Shown: positions 44,841-52,382 of the stretch, in pieces
Layout of the letters: each line of letters opens with the position of its first letter
Numbering within the stretch: position 1 is the stretch's first letter
Assembly (NCBI RefSeq): GCF_004005495.1
Contig: NZ_RZYA01000004.1
Coordinates: 372,001 to 436,000 of the forward strand
Length of the DNA stretch: 64,000 bases
From: Streptomyces antnestii
GTDB taxonomy: Bacteria; Actinomycetota; Actinomycetes; Streptomycetales; Streptomycetaceae
Reading direction: 5' to 3'
Translations under genes and position numbers: made by a program
The notes under the pieces: model-generated
What the model was told of the DNA's origin: nothing
Database searches by the model: none
The model's input: only the letters and a program-made list of their open reading frames with translations

Positions 44841-44921
44841 GCTCTCGGGCCCGGAGCGGTGTGCCCTCGGCCCGGTGTGGTGTGCCCTCGGGCCGGTGTG
44901 GTGTGTCCTCGGGCCGGTGTG
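44838..44921. repeat. 21-bp tandem repeat anchored on the metallophosphoesterase stop
   Basis: Three close copies of GTGTGCCCTCGGGCCGGTGTG start at 44859, 44880 and 44901. A diverged zeroth copy occupies 44838-44858 and begins with the TGA stop codon. Confidence 0.9.
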
Positions 44922-45005
44922 GTGACAGGGGCGACATCTGTGCGCGGTAGCCTTCACGCGATACACACCACCCCTCAACGGACCGCATCTGGAGGAGCCA
45001 CCGCG

Positions 45006-45440
45006 ATGGCGGAACACACCAGCTCGAGCATCACGATCGAGGCGGCACCGGCCGATGTCATGGGGGTGATCGCCGACTTCGCCCGCTACCCGGACTGGAC
45101 GGGAGAGGTGAAGGAGGCCGAGGTCCTCGCCACGGACGCCGAGGGCCGCGCCGAGCAGGTGCGCCTCGTCATGGACGCCGGAGCGATCAAGGACGACCAG
45201 ACCCTGGCCTACACCTGGACCGGGGACGACGAGGTCTCCTGGACCCTGGTCAAGTCCCAGATGCTGCGCTCCCTCGACGGCACGTACCTCCTGAAGCCGT
45301 CCGGCACGGGCACGGAGGTCACCTACCGGCTCACGGTCGACGTCAAGATCCCCATGCTCGGCATGATCAAGCGCAAGGCCGAGAAGGTCATCATCGACCG
45401 CGCCCTGGCCGGCCTGAAGAAGCGCGTCGAGACGAAGTAG
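45006..45440 (+). CDS. SRPBCC/START-fold protein (polyketide cyclase/dehydrase family)
   Basis: This 144-residue protein has a SRPBCC fold: SSSITIEAAPADVMGVIADF at the N-terminus, RYPDWTGEVKEAEVL, and the C-terminal helix IIDRALAGLKKRVETK. The fold holds a hydrophobic ligand, and annotation as cyclase is often misleading; no catalytic residues are visible. It starts at ATG 45006 with GGAGGAG 9 nt upstream. It is followed by a long repeat-rich gap. Confidence 0.88.
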   Translation: MAEHTSSSITIEAAPADVMGVIADFARYPDWTGEVKEAEVLATDAEGRAEQVRLVMDAGAIKDDQTLAYTWTGDDEVSWTLVKSQMLRSLDGTYLLKPSGTGTEVTYRLTVDVKIPMLGMIKRKAEKVIIDRALAGLKKRVETK

Positions 45441-46083
45441 GTCGGGTCGGGGCTCCGCCCGGAGCCCGGAGTTCTGGCCGGCCCGGAACGCGGAGCTTTG
45501 GCCGGCGCCGGTCCGGCACCGGGCCTTCCGACGCCCGCCCGGCCCGGCGCCGTGCCTCATCGTGCGGCCAACGGCCACTGGCCGCGGGCTCGAGGCTCGT
45601 CCGGCCCGGGGCCCGTCCGGCGGGCGGCTGGGTTCGGCGGCTGGCTGGTGCTCGGCTCAGGTTCTCGTTCTGCGGTGGGCCGCGTCGGGCGGTTGGTGCT
45701 TGGCCGGTCCGGCGCTGGGCCTCCTCGGACGACCACCGGCCGTTGGCTCGGGCTCGTCCGGCGGGCGGCCTTGGTTCGGGGGCTGGTGCTCGGCTCAGGT
45801 TCTCGTTCTGCGGTGGGCCGCGCCGGGCGGTTGGTGCTTGGCCGGTCCGGCGCCGGGCCTCCTCAGGCCGCCACCGACCACCGGCCACTGGCTCGGCGCT
45901 CGTCCGGCCCGGGCCCGTCCGGCTCGGGTTCTCGTTCGGCTCGGGTCCCGTTCAGCGGTCAGGCCTCGGCCCGGGGCCCGTCCGGCGCGGACCCCTTCCG
46001 CCGCCAGGCCTCCGCTCGGACGCCGGGCGGGGGTCCGACGCCCGGTCCGGGGGCGCCCCCGGCCCCCGGTAGCCTCACACCCC
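45441..46083. repeat. Repeat-rich intergenic block, 138-bp period
   Basis: This 643-bp gap is built from diverged repeats. The best pair, about 45643-45727 and 45781-45865, is nearly identical at a 138-bp offset with two or three substitutions. Flanking elements (CTCGTCCGG, GGTTCTCGTTC, GGCCACTGGC-like) occur three times. Shorter 23-bp-spaced repeats lie at 45468-45510. Open frames run through it on both strands, because 138 is a multiple of three, but their proteins are low-complexity Arg/Pro/Gly without start signals. Confidence 0.85.
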
Positions 46084-47250
46084 ATGCGTACCGTCCTCGT
46101 CACCGGACCCGGCGGCTCCGGCCGGACCACCGTCGCTGCGGCCACGGCCCTCACCGCCGCCCGCCGCGGAGCCCGCACCCTGGTGCTCTCGGCGGACCCC
46201 ACGGACACCCTCGGCGCCGCCCTCGCCACCCCTACGAGCGCGGCGCCGACGACCGTCGAACCCGGTCTCACCGCGATACGTCTCGACCCGGCCGACCGCT
46301 TCCGCGAGGACCTCGCCGATCTCCAGGACAGGGCCGCGTCCGCCCTCGACCTGCTCGGCGCCACCCGCCTCGACGCCGAGGAGCTCACCCCGCTGCCCGG
46401 CAGCCACGAACTCGCCCTGCTCCGCGCCCTGCGCGACAGCGCGCACGGCCCGTACGACCTCGTCGTCGTCGACCTGCCGCCGGCCCCGCAGGCCCTCGCC
46501 CTGCTCGCGCTCCCGGAACAGCTGCGCCGCTACCTGCGCCGCCTGCTGCCCCCGGAACGGCAGGCCGCCCGCGCCCTGCGCCCCCTCCTCGGCCGCCTCG
46601 CAGGCGTCCCCATGCCCGCCGAGTGGCTGTACGAGACCGCGGCCCGCTGGGACGCCGAACTCGCCGCCGTCCAGGCCGTCATCGAGGACGAGCACACGAC
46701 CGTACGCCTCGTCGCCGAGCCCACCCCGGCCGCCGCCGACACCCTGCGCGTCACCGCCACCGGCTTCGCCCTGCACGGCCTGCGCGCCGACGCGCTGCTC
46801 GTCTCCCGCATGCTCCCCGACGGCTCCACCGACCCCTGGCTGACCGAAGCCGCCGCCCGTCAGCGCAAGGTCGTGGCCGCCTGGCAGGGCATGTACGACG
46901 TGTGTGAACTGCCGCATCTGGGCCGGGACCCGCGCGGCGCCGACGACCTCATGGCCCTCGGCACGCCGCCGCACGTCGAGACGCCGCCCGCCGCCGACTG
47001 GCCCGTCGAGGACCGCATCGCGGACGACGGCGTCCTCGTGTGGCAGCTGCCGCTGCCCGGCGCCGTCCGCGAGGACCTCGGACTCGTCCGGCGCGGCGAC
47101 GAACTCGTCGTCACCGCCGGGCCGCTGCGCCGGATCGTCGCCCTGCCGTCCGCGCTGCGCCGCTGCACCGTCGCCGGCGCCGGACTCAGCGGCGGCGTGC
47201 TGCGCGTCAGGTTCACGCCCGACCCCGATCTGTGGCCGCGGGAACGGTGA
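46084..47250 (+). CDS. ArsA/MinD-like P-loop ATPase with degraded Walker A
   Basis: This 388-residue protein has the order of anion-transport ATPases: MRTVLVTGPGGSGRTTVAAA at the N-terminus, LVLSADPTDTLGAAL (the switch region), and YDLVVVDLPPAPQAL at the Walker B position. A C-terminal strand domain (VWQLPLPGAVREDLGLVRRG) matches ArsA tails. Canonical Walker A is KGGxGKT; here both Lys are lost (PGGSGRT), so ATP hydrolysis may be weak or absent. It starts at ATG 46084 after the repeat block. Actinobacterial relatives often occur as pairs; no partner is present here. Confidence 0.82.
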   Translation: MRTVLVTGPGGSGRTTVAAATALTAARRGARTLVLSADPTDTLGAALATPTSAAPTTVEPGLTAIRLDPADRFREDLADLQDRAASALDLLGATRLDAEELTPLPGSHELALLRALRDSAHGPYDLVVVDLPPAPQALALLALPEQLRRYLRRLLPPERQAARALRPLLGRLAGVPMPAEWLYETAARWDAELAAVQAVIEDEHTTVRLVAEPTPAAADTLRVTATGFALHGLRADALLVSRMLPDGSTDPWLTEAAARQRKVVAAWQGMYDVCELPHLGRDPRGADDLMALGTPPHVETPPAADWPVEDRIADDGVLVWQLPLPGAVREDLGLVRRGDELVVTAGPLRRIVALPSALRRCTVAGAGLSGGVLRVRFTPDPDLWPRER

Positions 47251-47344
47251 ACGGGCCACCGCCGTTCGGGTAACGTCGAAGGTGAGCACACCCCCACCGG
47301 AAGCACACCCCACCGGAAGCACCCCCTCGCAGGAGTCAGCCGCC

Positions 47345-47872
47345 ATGAGCGACGCCACCGAGCACCCCGCACCCGAGGCCGACGCCGACGCCTGGGAGCA
47401 GGCGTGTGCCGAGGACCTCGCAAAGGAGAAGGCCCGCCGCCGCACGCAGTACGGGCCACCGCCCGGCTCGGCCGCCGAGGAGCTGCGCAAGCTCGTCGAC
47501 GCCGTCGCCGACAAGCTCTCCGGCCTGCAGTCGCCCCTGTTCGGCGCGGTAGCCCAGGGCACCGCCCAGCAGGTCGTCAGCCAGGTCGTCAAACAGGCGA
47601 AGGCAGCCGTCGAGCCGGTCGTCGAGCGCAACCCCGAGGTCTTCGACCACCTCGCGGCCGCGGGCACCGAACTGCTCGCCGCCTACCGCTCCGCGGTCGA
47701 GCGCCAGGAACAGCGCTGGACCCAGCGTTCGAGCGGCGGCGGCAGCGGTGGCCAGAGCGGTGGCCAGGACACCCGGGACGCCAAGGACACCCGGCCCGCG
47801 CAGGACGGCCGCGACCCCCGCGACGAGGGCCCGGACGACCCTTCAAAAGGTGAACACATCGACCTCGACTGA
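47345..47872 (+). CDS. DUF5304-type protein upstream of glucokinase (SCO2127-like)
   Basis: This 175-residue protein starts at ATG 47345 with AGGAG about 11 nt upstream. An acidic N-terminus, a helical core (AEELRKLVDAVADKL, then FGAVAQGTAQQVVSQVVKQ) and a disordered Gly/Ser/Asp tail are visible. The gene lies 54 bp before glk. In S. coelicolor the equivalent gene, SCO2127, is reported to affect glucokinase and glucose repression (from memory). A 16-bp tandem repeat (ACCGGAAGCAC units) lies at 47295-47322, upstream of the start. Confidence 0.82.
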   Translation: MSDATEHPAPEADADAWEQACAEDLAKEKARRRTQYGPPPGSAAEELRKLVDAVADKLSGLQSPLFGAVAQGTAQQVVSQVVKQAKAAVEPVVERNPEVFDHLAAAGTELLAAYRSAVERQEQRWTQRSSGGGSGGQSGGQDTRDAKDTRPAQDGRDPRDEGPDDPSKGEHIDLD

Positions 47873-47926
47873 GGGCCCGCTCGGGTACGGTGGGCCTTAG
47901 CGGGGCTCGACCGAACTGAGGGATTC

Positions 47927-48880
47927 ATGGGACTCACCATCGGCGTCGACATCGGCGGCACCAAGATCGCGGCCGGCGTGGTCGACGAGGAAGGCAACAT
48001 CCTCTCGACGTTCAAGGTGCCGACTCCCACCACGCCCGAGGCCATCGTGGACGCGATCGCCTCGGCCGTCGAGGGCGCACGGGCAGGACACGAGATCGTC
48101 GGCGTGGGCATCGGCGCCGCCGGATACGTCAACCGCCAGCGCTCCACGGTCTACTTCGCCCCCAACATCGACTGGCGCCAGGAACCGCTGAAGGACGAGG
48201 TCGAGAAGCGCGTCGGCCTCCCCGTCGTCGTGGAGAACGACGCGAACGCGGCCGCCTGGGGCGAGTACAAGTTCGGCGCGGGCAAGGGCCACCGCAACGT
48301 CATCTGCATCACGCTCGGCACCGGCCTCGGCGGCGGCATCATCATCGGCAACAAGCTGCGCCGCGGCCACTTCGGCGTGGCCGCCGAGTTCGGCCACATC
48401 CGCATGGTCCCGGACGGCCTCCTGTGCGGCTGCGGCAGCCAGGGCTGCTGGGAGCAGTACGCCTCCGGCCGCGCCCTCGTCCGCTACGCCAAGCAGCGCG
48501 CCAACGCGACCCCGGAGAACGCCGAGTTCCTGCTCTCCCTGGGCGACGGCACCCCGGACGGCATCGAGGGCAAGCACATCTCCATGGCCGCCCGCCAGGG
48601 TGACCCCGTGGCCGTCGACTCGTACCGCGAGCTGGCCCGCTGGGCCGGCGCCGGGCTCGCCGACCTGGCCTCGCTGTTCGACCCGTCCGCGTTCATCGTC
48701 GGCGGCGGCCTCTCGGACGAGGGCGAGCTCGTCCTAGACCCGATCCGCAAGTCCTACAAGCGCTGGCTCGTCGGCGGGAACTGGCGCCCCGTGGCCGACG
48801 TGATCGTCGCCCAGCTCGGCAACAAGGCGGGCCTGGTCGGCGCCGCGGACCTGGCCCGGGAGCCCGACCCGATCATGTGA
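47927..48880 (+). CDS. glkA: Glucokinase (ROK family)
   Basis: This 317-residue ROK glucokinase phosphorylates glucose. In Streptomyces, GlkA is also needed for carbon catabolite repression. The phosphate-binding GVDIGGTKIA is at 6-15. Catalytic Asp105 is in VENDANAAAWGE. The zinc site comprises His157 and the Cys cluster CGCGSQGC (Cys167, Cys169, Cys174). IVGGGLSDEGEL is near the end. The start is ATG 47927. A 24-bp direct repeat begins at the stop codon, followed by a strong terminator. Confidence 0.96.
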   Translation: MGLTIGVDIGGTKIAAGVVDEEGNILSTFKVPTPTTPEAIVDAIASAVEGARAGHEIVGVGIGAAGYVNRQRSTVYFAPNIDWRQEPLKDEVEKRVGLPVVVENDANAAAWGEYKFGAGKGHRNVICITLGTGLGGGIIIGNKLRRGHFGVAAEFGHIRMVPDGLLCGCGSQGCWEQYASGRALVRYAKQRANATPENAEFLLSLGDGTPDGIEGKHISMAARQGDPVAVDSYRELARWAGAGLADLASLFDPSAFIVGGGLSDEGELVLDPIRKSYKRWLVGGNWRPVADVIVAQLGNKAGLVGAADLAREPDPIM

Positions 48881-48921
48881 CGCACCACGTGAGGCGTCAT
48901 GTGACGCACCGCGTGACGCAC
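48874..48921. repeat. 24-bp tandem repeat anchored on the glkA stop
   Basis: Copies 48874-48897 and 48898-48921 share CATGTGACGCACC and CGTGA. The first copy contains the glkA TGA and the second repeats it in the same frame. Confidence 0.8.
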
Positions 48922-48923
48922 GC

Positions 48924-48967
48924 GCCGGACGCCCGCCGTTTCCCCGGAGAAACGGCGGGCGTCCGGC
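48924..48967 (+). terminator. Terminator of glkA
   Basis: A perfect 19-bp stem (48924-48942 with 48949-48967) has a 6-nt loop and is followed by GTATCTT. Confidence 0.9.
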
Positions 48968-48981
48968 GTATCTTGATCGTC

Positions 48982-49743
48982 ATGGTCACCGGATCACTCC
49001 CCAACTCCCGCACCGAATCCGACGGTTCGGCCGTCGTCCGGGTACTCAGCTACAACATCCGCTCGATGCGCGACGACACCGGCGCGCTCGCCCGCGTCAT
49101 CGCCGCCTGCGCCCCCGACCTCGTCCTGGTCCAGGAGGCGCCCCGCTTCTTCCGCTGGCGCAAGAAGCTCGCCCGGCTCGCGGCCGCCTCGGACCTGGTG
49201 ATCCTCTCGGGCGGCGGCACCGCGGCCGGCCCCGCCCTGCTGTGCTCCCTGCGCGCCACCGTCGAGCGCACCGAGGACGTCCTGCTGCCGCTCACGCCCG
49301 GGCTGCACCGGCGCGGCTTCTCGACCGCCGTCGTCCGCTTCGGCGGCGCCAGGGTCGGCGTACTGAGCTGCCATCTGAGCCTGCAGAAGGACGAGCGGTA
49401 CGCGCAGGGCGGGATGCTCCTCGACCGGCTCGCCGCGCTCGGCGCCCCGCACGCCATCGCGGGCGGCGACCTCAACGAACGCCCCGGTGGCCGCACGTTC
49501 AAGCTCCTCGCCACCGCCCTTCAGGACGCCTGGGCGACTAAGCCGTGGGGCGGCGAGCACACCTCGACACCGGCCGACCCCCGTCAGCGCATCGACGCGA
49601 TCCTCGCCACCCCGGGCATCGAGGTACTCGGCTGCGGCGTCCCGGTGGACCTGCCCGGCGTGAGCGAGGACGACCTGAGGGCGGCCACGGACCACCTGCC
49701 GGTCCTGGCCGCCCTCAGAATCCCGGCGAACGAGAGGCCCTAG
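48982..49743 (+). CDS. Endonuclease/exonuclease/phosphatase family protein
   Basis: This 253-residue EEP-fold phosphoesterase includes VLSYNIRSMRDD (metal-site Asn), LVLVQEAPRF (metal Glu), LSCHLSLQKDER, AGGDLNERPGG (catalytic Asp and Asn) and TDHLPVLAALRI (final Asp-His). All active-site positions are present. It may act on DNA, lipids or sugar phosphates. The start is ATG 48982, 15 bp after the glkA terminator. Its stop overlaps the antisense 24-codon ORF. Confidence 0.88.
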   Translation: MVTGSLPNSRTESDGSAVVRVLSYNIRSMRDDTGALARVIAACAPDLVLVQEAPRFFRWRKKLARLAAASDLVILSGGGTAAGPALLCSLRATVERTEDVLLPLTPGLHRRGFSTAVVRFGGARVGVLSCHLSLQKDERYAQGGMLLDRLAALGAPHAIAGGDLNERPGGRTFKLLATALQDAWATKPWGGEHTSTPADPRQRIDAILATPGIEVLGCGVPVDLPGVSEDDLRAATDHLPVLAALRIPANERP

Positions 49744-49814
49744 AGGCGCTGCTTCGCCTTGTCGCTGCCTTCCCGCATCTCCGCGATGAGGGGGACGCCG
49801 GGTACGACGGTCAT
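49740..49814 (-). CDS. Candidate 24-residue small protein
   Basis: ATG 49814 follows AAAGGAG with 5-nt spacing, one of the best ribosome sites in the window. It opens a 24-codon frame (MTVVPGVPLIAEMREGSDKA, then KQRL). The stop overlaps the stop of the convergent phosphoesterase gene. The same frame continues upstream for about 30 codons of coding-like sequence to a GTG, so a 55-residue protein is an alternative. Function unknown. Confidence 0.4.
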   Translation of the reverse strand: MTVVPGVPLIAEMREGSDKAKQRL

Positions 49815-49979
49815 CGCGGCTCCTTTCGTTCGTCCGAACGCCTCGAAGGCCTGGGCTGGTTCGCTGCCGAAGCCCCGGTGGAGGAGTCCCCCCGGCAGCC
49901 CCGGCACCCTTGCTTCGCCCGACGGCCGGATCGAGTTCCCTGCACTTCGCCGGACGGCCGGATCGGGTTCCCTACTCGT

Positions 49980-50013
49980 ACGGGCCCGCCCGGATCTCTC
50001 CGGACGGGCCCGT
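49980..50013. terminator. Terminator-like hairpin
   Basis: ACGGGCCCGCCCGG pairs with CCGGACGGGCCCGT with one mismatch around a 6-nt loop. It lies just after the 3' end of the minus-strand membrane protein gene. Upstream, at 49919-49975, GACGGCCGGATCG-GTTCCCT occurs twice. Confidence 0.7.
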
Positions 50014-50036
50014 GTCCCCGGGGGTGGCGGCAGGGG

Positions 50037-50711
50037 TCAGACGACCGCGCCGCGCCCCGGGTCGTCGTCGTCCTCGTCGCCCTTCATGCGCCCCACGAGC
50101 GTGCCGAAGCCGCCGAGGAAGCCGCCGACGCAGACCGTCGTGAGCCACCACGTCATCTGCCAGCCGAGCAGCACCGCGAGCAGCATCAGGACCGGGCCGC
50201 CGAGCACGCCGAGCCAGGCGAACTTCGCGGTGACGTCCGCCTCGGGCAGCGGCGGCGGCTCCGGGGGCACGAAGTGGTCCTCGTCGTCCCCGTCGTCGTC
50301 GGCATCGCCGTCCTCGTCGGACGGCTCGGCCGGGCTGTAGTCGCGGGGGCCGCCGACGCCGGGCGCGAAGGAGACGGAGGAGCCCAGGGCCGACGCGGAC
50401 CTGTCGGTCCGGCCAAGGTCCTCTTCGGTCTCGTCGCTCTCCGGTTCGGGCAGGGCCAGGTCCTCGATCGACCGGAACGGCCTGGCGCCCGGCGGGTCCG
50501 GGGGCTCCTCGCCGTATCCCGCGACGATGGCGGCCCAGGCGGCGTCCTCGTCCACGGGCGGGCCGCCGGCCTCGGCGTCCGCGGCGGGCGGTTCCTCGCC
50601 GGGCGGCGCGGCGCCGGGCAGCGCCGTGCCCGACGCGGCCGTCTCGGCGGACGTGTCCTCCGGGTCGCGGCTCTCGTCGCTGCCCGGCTCACGTCGGTCC
50701 TGCTCAGCCAC
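50037..50711 (-). CDS. Acidic membrane protein, unknown function
   Basis: This 224-residue protein has a long acidic, Pro-rich cytoplasmic region (to about residue 150, with EDGDADDDGDDEDHFVPPEP). Two adjacent membrane helices near the C-terminus (FAWLGVLGGPVLMLLAVLLG and WLTTVCVGGFLGGFGTLV) and a basic/acidic tail follow. It starts at GTG 50711, overlapping the hydrolase stop by 8 nt, so the genes are coupled. No family is recognised. Confidence 0.82.
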   Translation of the reverse strand: MAEQDRREPGSDESRDPEDTSAETAASGTALPGAAPPGEEPPAADAEAGGPPVDEDAAWAAIVAGYGEEPPDPPGARPFRSIEDLALPEPESDETEEDLGRTDRSASALGSSVSFAPGVGGPRDYSPAEPSDEDGDADDDGDDEDHFVPPEPPPLPEADVTAKFAWLGVLGGPVLMLLAVLLGWQMTWWLTTVCVGGFLGGFGTLVGRMKGDEDDDDPGRGAVV

Positions 50712-51483
50712 CGGTGGCCGTCCCTTCCTTACCGACACTGGGGGCGAGCCGGCCGATGAACGCGTAGCTCTCGTCGAAGATCCGGTCCGCGTCATGGTCC
50801 AACGTCGCGACGTGGTAGCTCTGTTCCAGCAGGATCTCCGTGACGTCCGTGGACGAGACGCGGGACAGGACGCGCGCCGAGTCGGCGGGCGGCACCACAT
50901 GGTCCTGCGTGCTGTGCAGGACCACCAACGGCTGGGTCACCTGCGGCAGTTCACCGTCGACCATGCGGAAGAAGTTCCGCAGGGAGTGCGCGGCGTGCAG
51001 CGGCACCCGGTCGTACCCGATCTCCGACGAGCCCTCCTTCGCGATGTCGCTGGCGATCCCCTTCGTGGAGGGGACGAGGTGCCGGGCCACGGGCAGGGCG
51101 CGCGCGGCGAGGCCGTGCACCTTGTTCCCCGGGTTCACCAGGACCAGGCCCGCCACGTCGTCCCCGTGCCTGGCGGCGAGCCGCAGTGCGAGGGCGGCGC
51201 CCATCGACAGACCGAACACGAAGACCTGCGCGCACCGTTCGAGCAGCTCGCGCAGGGCGCGGTCCACCTCCGCGTACCAGTCCTGCCAGCCCGTGACCTG
51301 CATGTCCTCCCAGCGCGTGCCGTGGCCGGGGAGCAGGGGGAGCGAGACGGTCAGGCCGCGCTCGGCGAGATACTCCGCCCAGGGGCGCATCGACTGCGGG
51401 GAACCGGTGAAACCGTGACAGAGGAGGACGCCGACCTCTCCGCCCTCATGGCGGTACGGCTCGGCTCCAGGAATGACCGGCAC
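50704..51483 (-). CDS. Alpha/beta hydrolase (Est30-type carboxylesterase)
   Basis: This 259-residue hydrolase contains LLCHGFTGSPQSM (oxyanion), the nucleophile Ser93 in FGLSMGAALAL, Asp in LHSTQDHVVPP and His in SYHVATLDHD. It resembles Est30-type carboxylesterases that cut monoacylglycerols. It starts at GTG 51483 with AGGAGA 6 nt upstream. It is divergent from the acyltransferase gene and coupled to a membrane protein gene. Confidence 0.93.
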   Translation of the reverse strand: MPVIPGAEPYRHEGGEVGVLLCHGFTGSPQSMRPWAEYLAERGLTVSLPLLPGHGTRWEDMQVTGWQDWYAEVDRALRELLERCAQVFVFGLSMGAALALRLAARHGDDVAGLVLVNPGNKVHGLAARALPVARHLVPSTKGIASDIAKEGSSEIGYDRVPLHAAHSLRNFFRMVDGELPQVTQPLVVLHSTQDHVVPPADSARVLSRVSSTDVTEILLEQSYHVATLDHDADRIFDESYAFIGRLAPSVGKEGTATGG

Positions 51484-51633
51484 CTTCGGTCTCCTGTTCG
51501 TGAGAGGGGGACTGCCCGGGACTGCGAGGCGTACTTCACCGTACGCGACCGCGCTGACACCGACCAGGGTCGTCGGGCCTCGGAGCTGCGGCGCGGGTTA
51601 AGGTCTGATCCACAGACAAGGGAAGGCAGTGGG

Positions 51634-52356
51634 TTGATCTACGGCGCAATGAAGGTGGCCATCGGAGGGCCGCTGAAGCTCGGCTTCAGGCCCTGGGTGG
51701 AGGGCCTCGAGAACATTCCCGCCGAGGGCCCCGCCATCCTGGCCAGCAACCATCTGTCCTTCTCCGACTCGTTCTTCCTGCCGGCGGTGCTCGACCGCAA
51801 GGTCACCTTCATCGCGAAGGCCGAGTACTTCACGACACCCGGAGTGAAGGGCAAGCTCACGGCCGCCTTCTTCAAGGGCGTCGGCCAGCTCCCGGTGGAC
51901 CGCTCCGGTTCGCGCGGCGCCGGTGAGGCCGCCGTCAAGAGCGGCATCGACGTCGTCGAGCGCGGCGAGCTCTTCGGCATCTACCCCGAGGGCACCCGCT
52001 CGCCCGACGGCCGCCTGTACCGCGGCAAGCCCGGCGGCCTCGCGCGCGTGGCGCTCGCCACCGGCGCCCCCGTCATCCCCGTCGCGATGATCGACACGGA
52101 GAAGATCCAGCCGCCCGGCAAGGTCCTGCCCAAGCTGATGCGCCCCGGCATCCGCATCGGCAAGCCCCTCGACTTCACCCGCTACCAGGGCATGGAGCAC
52201 GACCGTTTCGTGCTGCGGGCCGTGACGGACGAGGTCATGTACGAAATCATGAAGCTCTCCGGCCAGGAGTACGTCGACATGTACGCGACCGCCGCCAAGC
52301 GGCAGATCGCGGACGCGGCGAAGGCCGAGGCCAAGGCCAAGGGCGCCAAGGAGTAG
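51634..52356 (+). CDS. 1-acyl-sn-glycerol-3-phosphate acyltransferase family protein
   Basis: This 240-residue PlsC-type enzyme adds an acyl chain to lysophosphatidate or a related acceptor. The catalytic HX4D is His40 and Asp45 in ASNHLSFSDSF, and the acceptor-site motif is YPEGTRSPDG. A Lys/Ala-rich tail follows. The start is TTG 51634, with GGAAGG 7 nt upstream, which is supported by family N-termini (MIYGAMK). The neighbouring esterase suggests a lipid context. Confidence 0.92.
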   Translation: MIYGAMKVAIGGPLKLGFRPWVEGLENIPAEGPAILASNHLSFSDSFFLPAVLDRKVTFIAKAEYFTTPGVKGKLTAAFFKGVGQLPVDRSGSRGAGEAAVKSGIDVVERGELFGIYPEGTRSPDGRLYRGKPGGLARVALATGAPVIPVAMIDTEKIQPPGKVLPKLMRPGIRIGKPLDFTRYQGMEHDRFVLRAVTDEVMYEIMKLSGQEYVDMYATAAKRQIADAAKAEAKAKGAKE

Positions 52357-52382
52357 CGGCGGTCCGTAGGGGGGTGGGGGGC

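Noticed and set aside
45391..45888. A minus-strand 165-residue frame with 46-residue repeats
   Set aside because: It has no credible ribosome site, overlaps the end of the SRPBCC gene, and its repeats follow the DNA repeat period. I treat the region as non-coding repeats.
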